64,000 nt of DNA from Allodiplogaster sudhausi (lineage: Eukaryota; Nematoda; Chromadorea; Rhabditida; Diplogasteridae): the NCBI GenBank assembly GCA_945643635.1, contig CALZFC010000042.1, positions 2,386,001-2,450,000 on the forward strand, written 5' to 3'. Position numbers and translations under genes: made by a program. Positions 36,557-49,300 of the stretch are shown in pieces; within the stretch, counting starts at the first letter, position 1; every line of letters starts with the position of its first letter. The notes beneath the pieces are model-generated. The model was given only the letters and a program-made list of their open reading frames with translations, made no database searches and was not told the origin of the DNA.

Positions 36557-39040
36557 TTACTCTTGCTCTTCAATGCTGCTAAAACTCAATATGTCTAAAA
36601 AACAATTTAAAACATATTTGGTTTTGAAGGCAGAAATGCAACGTGTTGTGAATTCAGAAGCAGGCTCTGTTTCTGATGTAGATTCTTCTCCAATTCGGAG
36701 AAGAGTGAGAAAAACGACGGTAGCGCGGGTTTGGCGGGCGGCAGAAGAGAGGCAGACTCGTACGAGGAAGGCGAAGATCAGAGCGGAGGACGTGAAGAGG
36801 ACGCAGACCAGGGGCGCCCCCTCCGGCCATCTCAGATGGCGGATGAGTGCATGGCCGAGTGCTTGCTGCCCCCCACTCGGGATGACGTCATGACTGGTGT
36901 TTCCCTCGTGAGCACGAGCTCGATCCGCCGTTCCTTCTCTAGCCGTCTCACCGTCGTCGTCGTGGTGCGTCGAGTGCCGCCGGGCGACGTTTCCACTCGA
37001 ATGATCCGCTGAGGCTCTCGACGCGAGCTGTCGGATACGGTAGGAAGAGGAATGGAAGAGTCAGGGTGACCAACCGGAGGTCGATCCCAGTCTTCGTCGT
37101 CAGATGGAAGATTCATTCGCCTGAAGGGGTTGTCCCAGTTGTGCTCGCTCTCTCCTCTTCTTGTCTCCGTTCTCTCTTCTCGCACCGCCAGACTCTCTGG
37201 ATCAAAGGGCATTCCTGCGTATGTCAACTCTTCCACGTAATCTTGTGGCAAGCGATAGACAAAGCGAGGGCCTTGCTTGTACTCACTAGGCAAGGGAAGA
37301 TCCCTTTGCATGGCCCTGAAGGGTGGATCGGGATGGACTTGCACGTGGATGGGAATGTGCTTAATGAGGGGTCGAGTGGCGGGAGGGGGCTCGGAGAGGT
37401 CTTCGTGGTGGCGGTGCTCTAGCAGCGGGAGGTTATCATACGTGTGCTCACCAAGATGTTCGATGACCGTCGGTCTCTTCACGAAGTCGCCGCTGCGAAA
37501 AGTCGTCTCTTCCACGAAAGTCCGGACTACGTCTCGGCGACGAGTGCCTCGCCTGCTGCTGTAGACATCATCGCGGGAGAGTCCGCGCGAGGTGGGAGTA
37601 CGGTAGAAGTCGTCGCGAGAATCGGGATTGGAATCCGGTCGAAAGCTATCGTAGCGTGACTCTCGCTGGCGAGTGCTGGAGATATCGACCCGGCTGTCAC
37701 TGGGCGAGTGGCGGTAGAGGGAGGGGCGGATGTACCGCTCCCCTCTCATGCCGCCCGCCCACTTCCTCTCTTCATTGCCATCTCCGGCCTCCTGAAGCTG
37801 CTCTTCTCCTTCTTCCTTCTCATCCGCAGGTCCCTTCTGTTCCTCATGCTTTTCAGCGGTTCCTAGAAAACGTTGAATTAATTTACTTGATACGTTTGTA
37901 TTTCGTCTAAAATGTAATTTTAAAAAAATCAAATGCAAGAAATCTGGAAAAAAGAATAGCAAATAATGTCGAATTACTACCTCTCATATCGTCAACAGGA
38001 ATATTCGGGCTGCTTTCTTTATTCTTCTTACCAAAACAACTCAGGAAGCGCTTTTTCTTGCTGAAAATGATCGCAAGTTTGCACGCTGCCAATCAATGGT
38101 TGTCAATTTTGTTGTGTCTGTACAGTCGAATACAAAAAGGATACTTACACAGAAATCATGACACGCAGGCGAATCGGGTCAAGTGGAAGTCCTTGATTGA
38201 AAAGAAGGAAAGCAATTAGGACGAGAGAGAAAGATCTAGACAGGAAGTCTGGAAAACTAGCCTAGCTCCATTGCTCGTTTCTTGTGGAAGCGGATGGCCA
38301 TGATGAGATCGCCGCGGCTGTTCAGACCGCACCACGGATTCGCGTGGTCGCCGTCTGCAGTTATCACCCAAGCGTATGGTAGCAGTTCAAGTAAATAATG
38401 GGAGGTTTAAAAGACGGAAAGACTGGCCATGCCAGAAGAGATTCAGCTTGTTGCTGCCGGCCAGCTCACGAGCGTATGTATTTCTCAGTACGTCATACAA
38501 CAGAGAATTGTGCCGTTCGTGAATTCTCAAGTATTAAGTATTATTAATTTAAGAAAACATTAAGACAAAGTGATTAAGACCAAAGTTGGGCATACTCGAT
38601 TTCCTTTTTTTTGAAGCTGAGCTGAATGATGACATTCGAGTTGCAGAAGCCAGGCGCATCCATAACATCAATTGCCATCGCTCAAGGAGGAATGGAGGGG
38701 GAAGGAGAACAAAGAGACCTTTCAATTTCAACCAGGCATTCGAAGTCTTCAATTCCAAAATTCTCTCTTCCGGGAAATAGTCAATTGAAGCAAAAAAAAC
38801 TTATAGCCAGCGGTGAGAGACACGTCATCTCCCTCTCTAGTATCTTTATCTCTTTAGTTCTTTCTTTCTCTCCGTCGGAGCTTCTTCCATTCGATTGAAA
38901 GATGCCTCATCTGCTGTGACTCACTTCTTGCCATGCCTTGATGCCGTAATGCACTTCCCTCTGGGACTGCAGAACCCACTTGGTCTGTTTTGCTTTATTC
39001 CGCAAGTTCTCATCAACACATCAATAGCACTCCAGACCAT
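36557..39040 (-). CDS. unrecognised protein with Arg/Asp-rich middle and C-terminal membrane helix
   Basis: N-terminal exons encode AKQTKWVLQSQREVHYGIKA (about 38929-38995), FGIEDFECLVEIE (about 38715-38765), AMAIDVMDAPGFCNSNVII (about 38585-38685), ELAGSNKLNLFWHGQSF (about 38415-38475), ANPWCGLNSRGDLIMAIRF (about 38275-38370), LPLDPIRLRVMISV (about 38158-38195) and KKKRFLSCFGKKNKESSP (about 37985-38062). One long exon (about 36880-37865) follows, rich in Arg, Asp and Pro (SRDDFYRTPTSRGLSRDDVY). A phase-2 donor near 36888 joins an exon with a hydrophobic segment, APLVCVLFTSSALIFAFLVR, then a short tail stopping at 36557. That suggests a C-terminally membrane-anchored protein facing the cytosol. 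The early exons may form a C2-like or other beta domain, not identified. Some early junctions do not close in frame. Confidence 0.5.
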
Positions 39041-39295
39041 TTTCTTTGGCGAATTTTTCTATGAGTAGATATCGAATACGAACGAATATTCTTGAACGAC
39101 TGGTTAATAAAAACTACTCAGAAATAATAAACTAACGAACTGTACGTAATATACATAAAAATACAGTTTATGAGAGACGAACTTGGTCGCTATGTACATG
39201 TGAGTAAATATAAGATTGGAATCTGGTGATCCATGGAGAATGAAATGGGTATAAATAGGAAGAGGATAAGGGGGATGCACGGTCTCGTTCCCTTG

Positions 39296-42200
39296 TTAGT
39301 GACGCTGCAGACGGAGCAGTTCATCAAGGGCATCGATGATGTTGTCGCAGCGCTCGGCCACACGCAGAAGCTGAATCGTGTCGGAGAAGCCGTACTCAAC
39401 CAGCTGCTCGTACTGAACACAACAAGCTTATTCAAATTTCATGACAGAGCAGTAAGTTAAAAGGTAATTTGAAAAAGAGGGATCTAATAGATTTAGAATT
39501 CTTAAGAAAAATTTTCATCCGAAAATTCCCTTTGTTGCATGAAATATTTCATCTCGCTCGTGCATGCTCGCTCAATCTACATACAATACTTCGCGTCTAG
39601 AGTGTTGCTATACAATAGAGAGAAAAAAGATTAAGGTGAGAACTTCAGAGAGGTACGCGCAATTGTCGGAGCGGTGCTTTAAGTGAAAACATATTTGAGA
39701 TGGAAGTTGGGGAAAGCAAATCCATGGAGGCCCATCAAAAAGATAAGGAAAGGACGAACCAGAGCCTGGTGTTCAGGAGTAAGGACGTGAGCAGAGACAA
39801 CCTCGACGTGATCTCCAAGAGCCGCAGCAATGAGCTGTATCTCCTGTTCTCCCAGTGATTCCTAAGCGAAGGACGCTTTAATAAGCGTCTAGGAAAGCGT
39901 AATAATTTGTGTTATTTCAAATGAATGTGAAGCTCTTCGAATGATACCATGGCCTCCTGCTTCGGTTCCTCCTCCCTTGGAGTTGGTGGAACCGCAGTCG
40001 CCATGGGAGTCACGGGGTCCCACGAAGAAAGGCTCGAGGGAAAAGGACGGCGAACATCCTCCTCAAATACAAAATTCCCCTTTCCAATCTGATAGGAAAT
40101 CGGTCGAAAGAATTGGCAACATACCACTAAACTATGAATTACCCCCGTAAAAAAAAAGAATAAAGGCCCGAACCCAGTCCTCAGCGGGGTCGGACCACTC
40201 CTCATGTTCCTTGGAGGCGGCATTGCCATTGCCAGCCACCATAACTGAGTCGACCATGATGGGGGTGGAGTGCTGCTCGTCTCTCTTTTCTTCCTGCTGC
40301 TCCATCCCGAAATCGCTGGCATTCTTGCCGAAGATGCGCTCGAACTGCTGCGCGACGGCTTCTGTAAACATCACAACAATAATAAGGAAAACAATCTACA
40401 AAACAAACGACTAAAGAAGAAGATAGATAAGGGGAATATCAAGTAGCTTGCCATTATGAGCATCCCTCATCTGGTGGTCGAGAAGTGAAGGAGGCAGAGG
40501 CACTGGAACGAGCTCGGGGTACAGACGGCGCACCTGGAATAAATTACATTCCAATATGAAGAGAGGATATCACTCATGCACTGCATTCCCTCTCGAAATG
40601 CGAACCTTTGGATGCGTCTGCTCATCGGATGCTTCGCCTTCCCTCTTCTCCTCGCTCTTCTTTCCCACGGGAAGTAGAAATGGATTCTCGATCATCTAAA
40701 CATTCCCTTTTTCTTATCAACACTTTGATTCCCACTTCTCATATCACTTTGCCTCTCTCCCCACCTCGGTACTTTCCTTCGGTTGCTCCTGGACAAGATC
40801 GACCAGATCTTCTCCTGGCTTGTTGTTCTGTTCTTCCATCTTCCTCTGTCTCTCTGCATCTTCGCCCCTTCGCTGGAAAGCCCTGGGCGGGACGGTGGCT
40901 GCCGCAGCCGCTGCGCGGTCCTTCATGCGGATGTCCGCCCAGCGAAGCCGGATGTACTCCTCCTGAACGGGAAGAAGTCAACAGTCTTCAGGCTGAGAGC
41001 ACGGTAACGAGAGAGCTTCTCTCCTCCAAAGAAGTGCACCCACCGGATTCGGAGTGGTGCGGAGCTTGAAGCGAAGGTAGGCAGTGCGTTTGTCCAGGAT
41101 GTCACGCAGAGTGGGCAGGTCACCCATGCACTTCTCCAGGGCCTGCAATCAATCACTCACAACTGTCAGTGGCTATGCTCTCATTCAATTCCAATCTCTT
41201 TTCCCACCTGCTCGCAGACTTCGGCAACAACGAAGGGATGAAGGGAGTCCAGCGCAGCCTCCAGAGGCCAGCCATCATCCTGCAAGGCACAACCAAAATC
41301 ATCGCATTTCGCAAGCTTCATTGGTTTCTTCTCGATCTTTCCGAACTCCAACCTGGGTAGCCAGAAGGCCGATCATGCGATCCTCAAAGTGCTCGCACAG
41401 ACTGCGGAGGATAACCTATAAGATAGCTTCATTACATTCTATATTGATTGAGTGACCCTTTCCTTGACAGGCGTCACTTACCCCCTTCTTGTTGACACCC
41501 GGGAATAGAGTCGTTGGATCGTAAGAGGACACTTGATTCATGATCGTCTCTGGACAGAACAAGAGAATTCAAAATTGAAGCAGGGATTGGCGGGGAACCA
41601 AATCACATTCTTAAGTTCCCACACTGAAGAGGACAAGCGAAAAACTGACGAATCCCACCGAGAACGTCCTTGGCCATGTTCTGGAAGTGGAGTTGAATGC
41701 GAGGCTGCTCCTCCCTCTTCTTCTCCGTCTGCTCCTCTTCCTTCTTCTCGCTCTCTTCCATCTTCTCATCTTCCTTGCTCTTCTTCTTCTCTTCTCTCTT
41801 CGGCGTAGACGTCATCGAGTGAAACATGCAGCAGAAGCTTGCTGAAGAAAGACCATTAATGCGATCTCATTTCTCTCTCGATTGTGCTCCGCTGTTTATA
41901 AAGACAGGCACCTAGATTACAGAAACTTGTTTTGTTTTTGTTTATGAAACTGACGGCTCATGCGAGTCTTGCCGAATGGAATAGTCTTGGTTCCTTCCAC
42001 TTCATTGCATCCTCCGCATGGCAGGAGAGTCCGACTGCCGTACAGTCTCACCATCGCGTGGCCCGTATGGTGATTCTTAACATTTCATCCATGGATTCGT
42101 TGTTTTTTTCTCATGTTCATCAAGAATATGCCAAACATCACAACAAAGCAACTATAATAGTAGCAGTGTACCTTCTGCTCGCACTCCTCGCAAATGTCAA

Positions 42201-45106
42201 AGTCGCGGCAGATCAGACAACGGAAGCGTCTTCCGATAACATTGCGTCCACAGACATCGCATGAGCAGGCCAGAGGATACTCTTCGTACTCCACGCAGAA
42301 TGGCTTCAGAGGGTTCATCTGGAATGACGAGATGAGTTGGCAAAGTGCCAGCCGCTCTCATTACAGTATCCATCCCATGCCAATACCGTACCCTTTCAGC
42401 TCGACCCGCCCGAGTGCGTCTCTCGTACTCCTCACGCATCTTCTTCTGCATGCGCGTCGACTCCTTCGCCTCGTGCTTCATCTCCTTGGCCAGACGCTTT
42501 CGCTCGCGAGAAGTCGAGCGACGGCACGGAGAGATGGGCTGCAATCAGGGATGTTTGGATAGAGAGAGTGGAGTAATAGAAAGAGAGAGGGAGACAGAAA
42601 GAAAGAGATGAGAGATATAGGTAAAGAGAGAGAGAGAGAAACTAGATAAAGGGACGATCAAGAGAGCGGACAGAATAGTGAGGGAAGATCGGAGAGGCAG
42701 GGAAGCCAGGGCGGAACGCAGGAGCAAGTGAGTGACGGCCGAATGCAGGACGAGGGAAAGGATAGTCGTGCACGGGCAGCACGGGTCGGCTGCCTGAAAT
42801 GACTGCTTCAACTGCAAGTTCAGTTACCAAAGCCCACTGGAGCAACCCAGGCAGTGACTCTTCCCAAACCTCGCCATCCGAAGGGGTGGTGTCCAAAGTT
42901 GTGACGAAGCTGCCTCTCCTCGAATTCTTCTCGCTTCTTCTTCATCTTGTTCTCCATATTCTTTGCGATAATCCTGTCCAGGTCCTTCTCCAGTCTGCGC
43001 ACCATATCCTACAAGCAGCTCAGTCTTAGTTACAAGAGGTAATTCGTGGCATGAATGAACACAAACCATATCATTACGCTCTCTTGCTTCATTTGCCATG
43101 TCCAAGTACATTTCAATGAGTCGTTCAGGATCCTCTGATACGTGCAGCTGAAAATATAACATTACTAGTGATGGCTGAGGAATGGACGAGGAAAGATGCC
43201 TCTTCCGGTTGAGTGGAGACTGCTTCCTCTTTCTTCTGCTCCTTCTCTGGCTCGACCACTACTCGCTCTTCTTCCTTTTCCGCGCCTTTCTCGCCCTTCT
43301 AAAGAGAACTCATTATGGGTGGTAATTTATGAGAATTCCGTTGTAATGAAGTTGAGCCATTTGTTTGTGATGTTAAGGTAGACGAAGCGATAACAGAAAG
43401 AACCTCAGCACGTTCTGCTTTCCTAGCCAGGATATTCTCGCGCATCTTGCGAATATCTTCAGGAGTGAATGTTCTGCTTGCAGGGACCTCCTCGAGCCAG
43501 TTGTTGCGGGGCAGTCTGATGATCGGCTCGCGTTCACGGCTACAATACAAAATTAAACTCTTCTCACGGCTTAGCAACTCGGTATCCTTAAAATAAGTTT
43601 TTTTTTTATATTACATTTGAATTTGGAGAACACTGACAATCCAAAGGAAACGAATGATTGAAATGAAAAGGGTGGGAATGGGTAGAAGTGCGGCGACTAA
43701 CACGAACGAGCCGGTAGTGTTGTGTCTCTCAGATTCGGCGAGCTTCCTCTCTGCTTCTCTCTCCACTCTCTCCAGCCTCTCCATGGCTGCCGCCCTCTCC
43801 TCCTCTGCTCTCTCCCTCTTCATAATTCCATGTCTCTCCCTGTACCACAAGAGACGCGCCTTGTTCTCCATCTCAAGCTCCCTCTCAATATCTGAAATAC
43901 TTTTCTGAGTCCAATTTTCAAGGGATTTTCAGTCAGTCCAATTCCCCAGAAAAATGAGAAAGAAAAGAAATATAAAAGATGCCTTGATCAGGAGAGTCGT
44001 GGATCGACAACTTGGACATATCCGAGATATTGGATGAGTCAGAGTGATCCGTCTCTTCTTGTTCTTCTGGCTTTCCTTCCTTCTTCTCCCTCTTCTTCTC
44101 TTCCTTTTCCTTTCTCTTCGCTTCCTTCTTCGCCTTCTTCTCTGCCTTGTCATTCTTTTCTATGTACATCTTGACGCAGATGGCGGCATCTGGAGGAGAT
44201 TCAGAGTTACATTAGAGTAAGAACTCCTAAGCACATCTCCGTCCCGTGAGGGAGGACAGTCTTGAGAAAGACTGACTTGCAGTGGACACGGAGATGCTGG
44301 CAGTGCTAGCCACTTCGTCCAGCCACTCGATGGCCGTCATCAAATCTTCGTTCGTCTCCAGCACACTGCGGGACGACTCGTCCTCATCTGGAAGAAAATA
44401 TCAATGCTAATCCTCCTTTCCGCCCAATCGTTCATTCGCTGCCTTCACGACTTTCCTTCTCCACTCAATCTCGCAACCTCTTCTTCAACGAACCCATCCA
44501 TGTGAGTTTGATTTCGTCCGTCCTTGCAATCTCGCGACATCTGCGGCGAAGTTCGAAGAAGATCTTCTCATCTCGCGCAAGAGCGAATCTGAATGCCATG
44601 CAGGTAAGATAAAGAGAACTATGAGTCGTGAATTATTAGTTTATCTAATGACCATGGTGCTTGTGCTGCAACGTTATGTTCTAGAAAGCTACCTTCTGTA
44701 CGTTATCAAATAAAATCGGCGAGTTTTCTTCACCAACCAATGTTTACCGCACATTATCACGTTTGTTTTCACACAATATCTCACATACGCACTTACCGTC
44801 TGAATTCTCCATCAAAGTGCGCCTTGAAGTGAATTTTCCCAGGCGAAGAGTTGCGAGGGGCAGCAGGAATGCCTGAATTCACTGCCATCAACTGAGTAAT
44901 GTCACTTTCAGAATTGAAAATGAAACTTTGCGGCGCTTCTCCGAAGAAAGTATCGATGATATTGCGTCCCGCGCCAGGGACACCTCCGCCGGGAGCTGAA
45001 GATGGTTCGGATTATTATCATCTTTCTCATCCCCGACAGAAATAAACCATTAAATACTGAAATCCTTACGGCGATTGAAAATGTGTTGATGACTGTCCTG
45101 ATTCAT
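39296..45106 (-). CDS. SQSTM1/p62- or NBR1-like autophagy receptor (PB1, ZZ, UBA)
   Basis: In known members, PB1 drives oligomerisation, the ZZ finger binds partners and the C-terminal UBA binds ubiquitin, linking cargo to autophagy. Start ATG 45106 (MNQDSHQHIFNR); exons 45070-45106 and 44797-44995 join in phase. PB1 spans KIHFKAHFDGEFRRFALARD (with the basic REIAR face), then LTWMDEDESSRSVLETNEDL, the acidic OPCA-type motif, at about 44390-44860. The ZZ finger is at about 41980-42300: CDVCGRNVIGRRFRCLIC, DFDICEECEQ, then HAMVRL. The UBA is the last exon: YEQLVEYGFSDTIQLLRVAE to LRLQRH and the stop at 39296. Between PB1 and ZZ lies a long Lys/Glu coiled-coil region (about 42340-44160). An FW domain, typical of NBR1, was not seen, which favours p62-like. 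A GA tract (42565-42645) lies in an intron. Confidence 0.82.
42565..42645. repeat. (GA)n simple repeat in intron
   Basis: GA with interruptions in an intron of the p62-like gene; CT in the transcript. Confidence 0.85.
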
Positions 45107-45414
45107 CTCACGAGTATTCTACAAAAGAAAACAAGGAATAAACGTTGTAATTTCCATTTCGGGCTGATGATGACAAAATCGTGATTACGAAATGAGTATC
45201 AACCACGAAACACTGCAGGCTCTTTCTCAACAGAGCCGAGTAAGGTGAAACAGTTGCATGTTATCATCATGGCAAAGGTGGTTCCCTAGCAGCCGGGCTG
45301 AGCATTTATAGGCCATCAGATGGAAACCCCCGAACATTCGAATGATGATTTTAGCTGCGCAAACTTCTAGACACTCAGCAATGAAAAGATCTAGGGGGCA
45401 GGAGGAGTGCCAGA

Positions 45415-45570
45415 AAGGGAGAGAGTGAGAGAAGATGGAAGAAAATTGGGCGGAGAGAGAGAGAGAGGGTTGACAGGCTTTAGAAATACAGGGTGTTGAG
45501 AGAGGGAGAGAGTGCGAGAAAAAGGCAGACTGACACAGAGCGAAAGACAGAGACAGATAGACAGAGAGAT

Positions 45571-45610
<40 letters not shown>

Positions 45611-45632
45611 GAAAGAGATGAGAAAGAGAGAA
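45415..45632. repeat. long GA-rich tract
   Basis: About 220 bp of GA-rich sequence with a pure GA core near 45575-45606, about 300 bp upstream of the p62-like start codon. The p62-like gene (-) and the zinc-finger gene (+) diverge from this 1.2-kb interval, so it may be a shared promoter region; no core promoter element was identified. Confidence 0.8.
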
Positions 45633-46336
45633 GAATGGCTATCTGGGGAGACCAGACGGAAATAGATATTTGCATCAGTTAGAAGCCGTACGCAAGCACA
45701 CTATGTGGGAAATGAGGCATCAACAGAAGTTAAGAAAATAGATAGTACAGAAGTCCGAAGGGATTGATTGAAAATGCAGACAGTGATCCCATCAAGGGCT
45801 GTGATTTCCCGAATCCGAAGGTGGCTAAACTGGCGCAAGCACGATACCACATAGTTCAGAATCTATCTATTGCTAATGGTGCTACTCATCAAAATAATAG
45901 CCGCATCCTAAACAACCAGTATCTTAAGAGATGTGGGCATCATTGATAAAACAGCACTGCTCAAAGACGGGAACACTGGGGAGGTATTGCGAAAGCGGCA
46001 GCTTATGAAATGAGAGCAGTGAGTCATCAGGAGGAGCGCAAGAGCAGCAAGATCGCGCGGAGATAGGTCGAAGTAGATAACAGAATGCGGGAAGGGGGGA
46101 AAGCCAAGAGGAGCGGGAGGGGGTGCTTCTACTCTCCCCACTTTGGCAGCATTGATCAGCTGACCATATACACTTATTCGAATTCAATGGAACTCCTTCA
46201 GCGAGTAACTTTTAAAATCTTGAGTGCTACTGTCTTTTCAATAAAAATATGCCTTGGCAAATTGCCAGCAAATATGCGATTGTGGTATTTTTCATCATTC
46301 GATTTACCTGTAATTTCTTTTGTACATTTATTTGTG

Positions 46337-49300
46337 ATGGCGAGGAAAGTGACTCTCGAGGAGATTCAGGTTAGTTACTTTTGTTGGATAATAAAGTTGC
46401 TATTTTCTGCTGCAGGTTATCAGCAAGGCCTATGACGGTGCTCTAGAAGCATCGAAAGACGGCGAGAGAGAATCTGAAGAGAGTGAAAGCCGCTTTCCGG
46501 TATAACGGAATTGTTATTTTTTAATTAACTCGGCAATTTTGTTAATTTTACTTTATATTTTTCTATGCCCCCTTTTTAGTGTCCCGCATGCTCCGGGACA
46601 TATAAATCGCTCGGTTCGCTCCGCTCTCACATGTGTCGTCTTCATCCACAGTTGCGTCCCAAGGATGTTGGTTCAGTTGTTGGCATCTAACTCCTCGTTT
46701 GTATAATCCTCTTATAATATAGTTTTTTTTTCACCGTCCTTTTCATACTTGAAATGAAATTCGCAGTTTTTAGAATGATGGTGCAAGTCGGTTAATCTGT
46801 CCCCGTTTCTGTGGTGAACACATCGTCTCATATGATGATCTAATTCGGTTCGTGCAATATTCCTCACAGCTAAGGGTTCCACTTTAAAAGTCCGATTTTT
46901 TATGTATGATATCTGTATTTAGCCATCTCATGGAGAACCACAACTTCAACGCCGATCCTGCTCATTTTGAGCTTAACTCCCGCTCGGAACTCGAGGTTAA
47001 CTGTTTTTTTTATTATTTTTGACGGATTTGTATCGACCATTTCTGCGCTTACTCTTGTATGTTCGTATACTTTGTTATGTCTTTTTACCTGCTAACAGAA
47101 TTGGCTGGAGACCTTCTCCTTGCACAACGGCGGAATGTTCGTGCGGAGAAGAGGAGAACGCACTCATGCAAATGGAAGGATCAGTGGAGAGTACTACTGT
47201 ATACACGATGGGAAGAAACGGTCAGTGCTCAGTGCAACCAGATAACAGCCACGCGCACCAAGATCAGGGCATCCTGCTCTCTTTATCGACAGATACAATA
47301 CTTTATGTATCATTCATATCCGCTTGTTCTGTGATAGTGGGTAACTTGCTTCAGTCTAACCACGAATGGACCAGAAGATTCGAATGGACACGGGGATTCG
47401 TATGGGCGAGTGAACTCCAGCCACAAGATGGGAGCTAACTGCCCCGCTCTCATCAAGTACTCAATTCTTCCATCTGGGTACGGATTCTCATTTTGTGATA
47501 TCATCTCGAAAGAACAATATGGAGAAGGTTGACTAGTCCACTCATGCTGTTCAAATGCTCGCTTCTTCAGAAGAGTCCGTCTCTCTGGCCAGCTTGCACA
47601 CGATGGACATGAAATGCGACCGATGGAGGTATGGATAGCACCTTATTTTTTGTTAGATTACCACTTTTATGTTAAATTTTACGGCGTCCTGCCGGAGGTT
47701 CAGTGAATAGGGTATCTGTGCATTATTTACGCTCACCGTTAGAGAAGAGAAGAAGTTGAATAATTTGCATATTTTTCATATTTGAATTGGTAATTTTACA
47801 GAGTTTGCCAAGGAAGCGGCGGCGTCTCTCAGCTGAGGAGCGAGTGGCTGCGAGCAAGCAGAGCAGACAGAGTGCAAGGATATACAGAGTGACTCACGAG
47901 GTTCACTCACTTCACTTTCTGAACAATTCGCTTTCTGCTTTCCTGATCTTTCTAAGTTATTTATGAGCAATTAACAAGCCGAAGGACTTTAAAGCGTATG
48001 CGTCATTTTCAATTAAATTCATAATAGTTCTTATTTGATATAAACGCTTCACAACGAAATTGTCCTCTTCTTGGTTTAGCCATCTCCAATTTGCTTGGAT
48101 GACATCGATCTATACGAGGAGGAAGTTCAGGTCATTTCGTGCTTAGTTCATTCAAACCAATGTGCCTGACTGTTATGTTTTCGTTTTTAATTATAGTTCA
48201 ATTACATTTTCTTGCCAAAAAAAGTACAAGAGGAAAATGAAAATGAGTAAAAGAATACTGGTAGTAGAAGTGGTAGTCTTTGTATTGTATCATGTCCGTC
48301 TCAGTCGCCAGAGTCGTCGTAATTCACAAAACGTAGTGGGTTTGGCTGTGAACTCTGAGCTGGACAAGGCGTACGAATTGCTGAGAAGCATTCCCGTTTC
48401 CTTATCGCTCCCATTGAATAGGAGGGTCGAGTTCGAGGTTGGTTGTTGCTCGGAAGGGGAAAACGAAGAGCTGCCCTTGAACATCGTGGTCCTTACTACC
48501 GGTCAAAACTTTTGTGGGCGTATCATTTTCATCTTAATCCTTTCCTAAAAGGATTTCCAGGTCATTTATTTTCATCTTCACAAAAAATATTATATGTTCT
48601 ACTGCGGGTTTTTATTGCAGGATTGTGATCGCAAACACCAAAGAAACTATGGCTACCAATCAGATGAACCTAGAGGTTTGCATTTGCATTCATTCACTAT
48701 GAGTTTCTTTTTGTTATACATTCATTCTAGTTGAAGAGTAGTTAAATGCTAAATAAATTGTAGTAGAAAGACTAAGAGTAGTTGCCTGCAGTTGATCTGC
48801 TGGAGTGCAGCGACCTGGTGTCCGCCCGCCTCGTGGCCACTGCTGCCCTCACTCGTGCCGAGTTGGCTCTCGCTGAGAATCGACACATTCGGATCAGAGA
48901 CGCTCAACGCATTCCACAACTCATCTCCAAGGTATCGCTAGCAATTTTTTCATTCATTTGAAGGTGATTTGCCTAACAATTGCCTACAGATGACAAAAGT
49001 ATTTATATATTTTGTACATGAAATGTATTCTACTCGTGTACTGTTATCAAAAGGCCTTAAAAATGTAACTGATTAGAATTCATTTATTTGTTTGCTGCAG
49101 TACAATCAGCTAACCTTGCAAGCGCGCTGCGTCGAGAATCTCTTGGAAGAGCTGAACGGAATTCCAAGTCGATACCCTTCGATTTCTTCAGAGAGAGACG
49201 ATACTGAGGATGAGGAACACGGAGAGGCAGAGGAGGTCTATCAGGGGAATGGGGAACTATTGTCGTTTTAAAATCATAAGAAAAATATCAATTCGAAATT

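Noticed and set aside
36504..36893. Plus-strand 129-codon ORF
   Set aside because: It is antisense to the exon with the membrane helix and the end of the long Arg/Asp-rich exon; no motif is visible.
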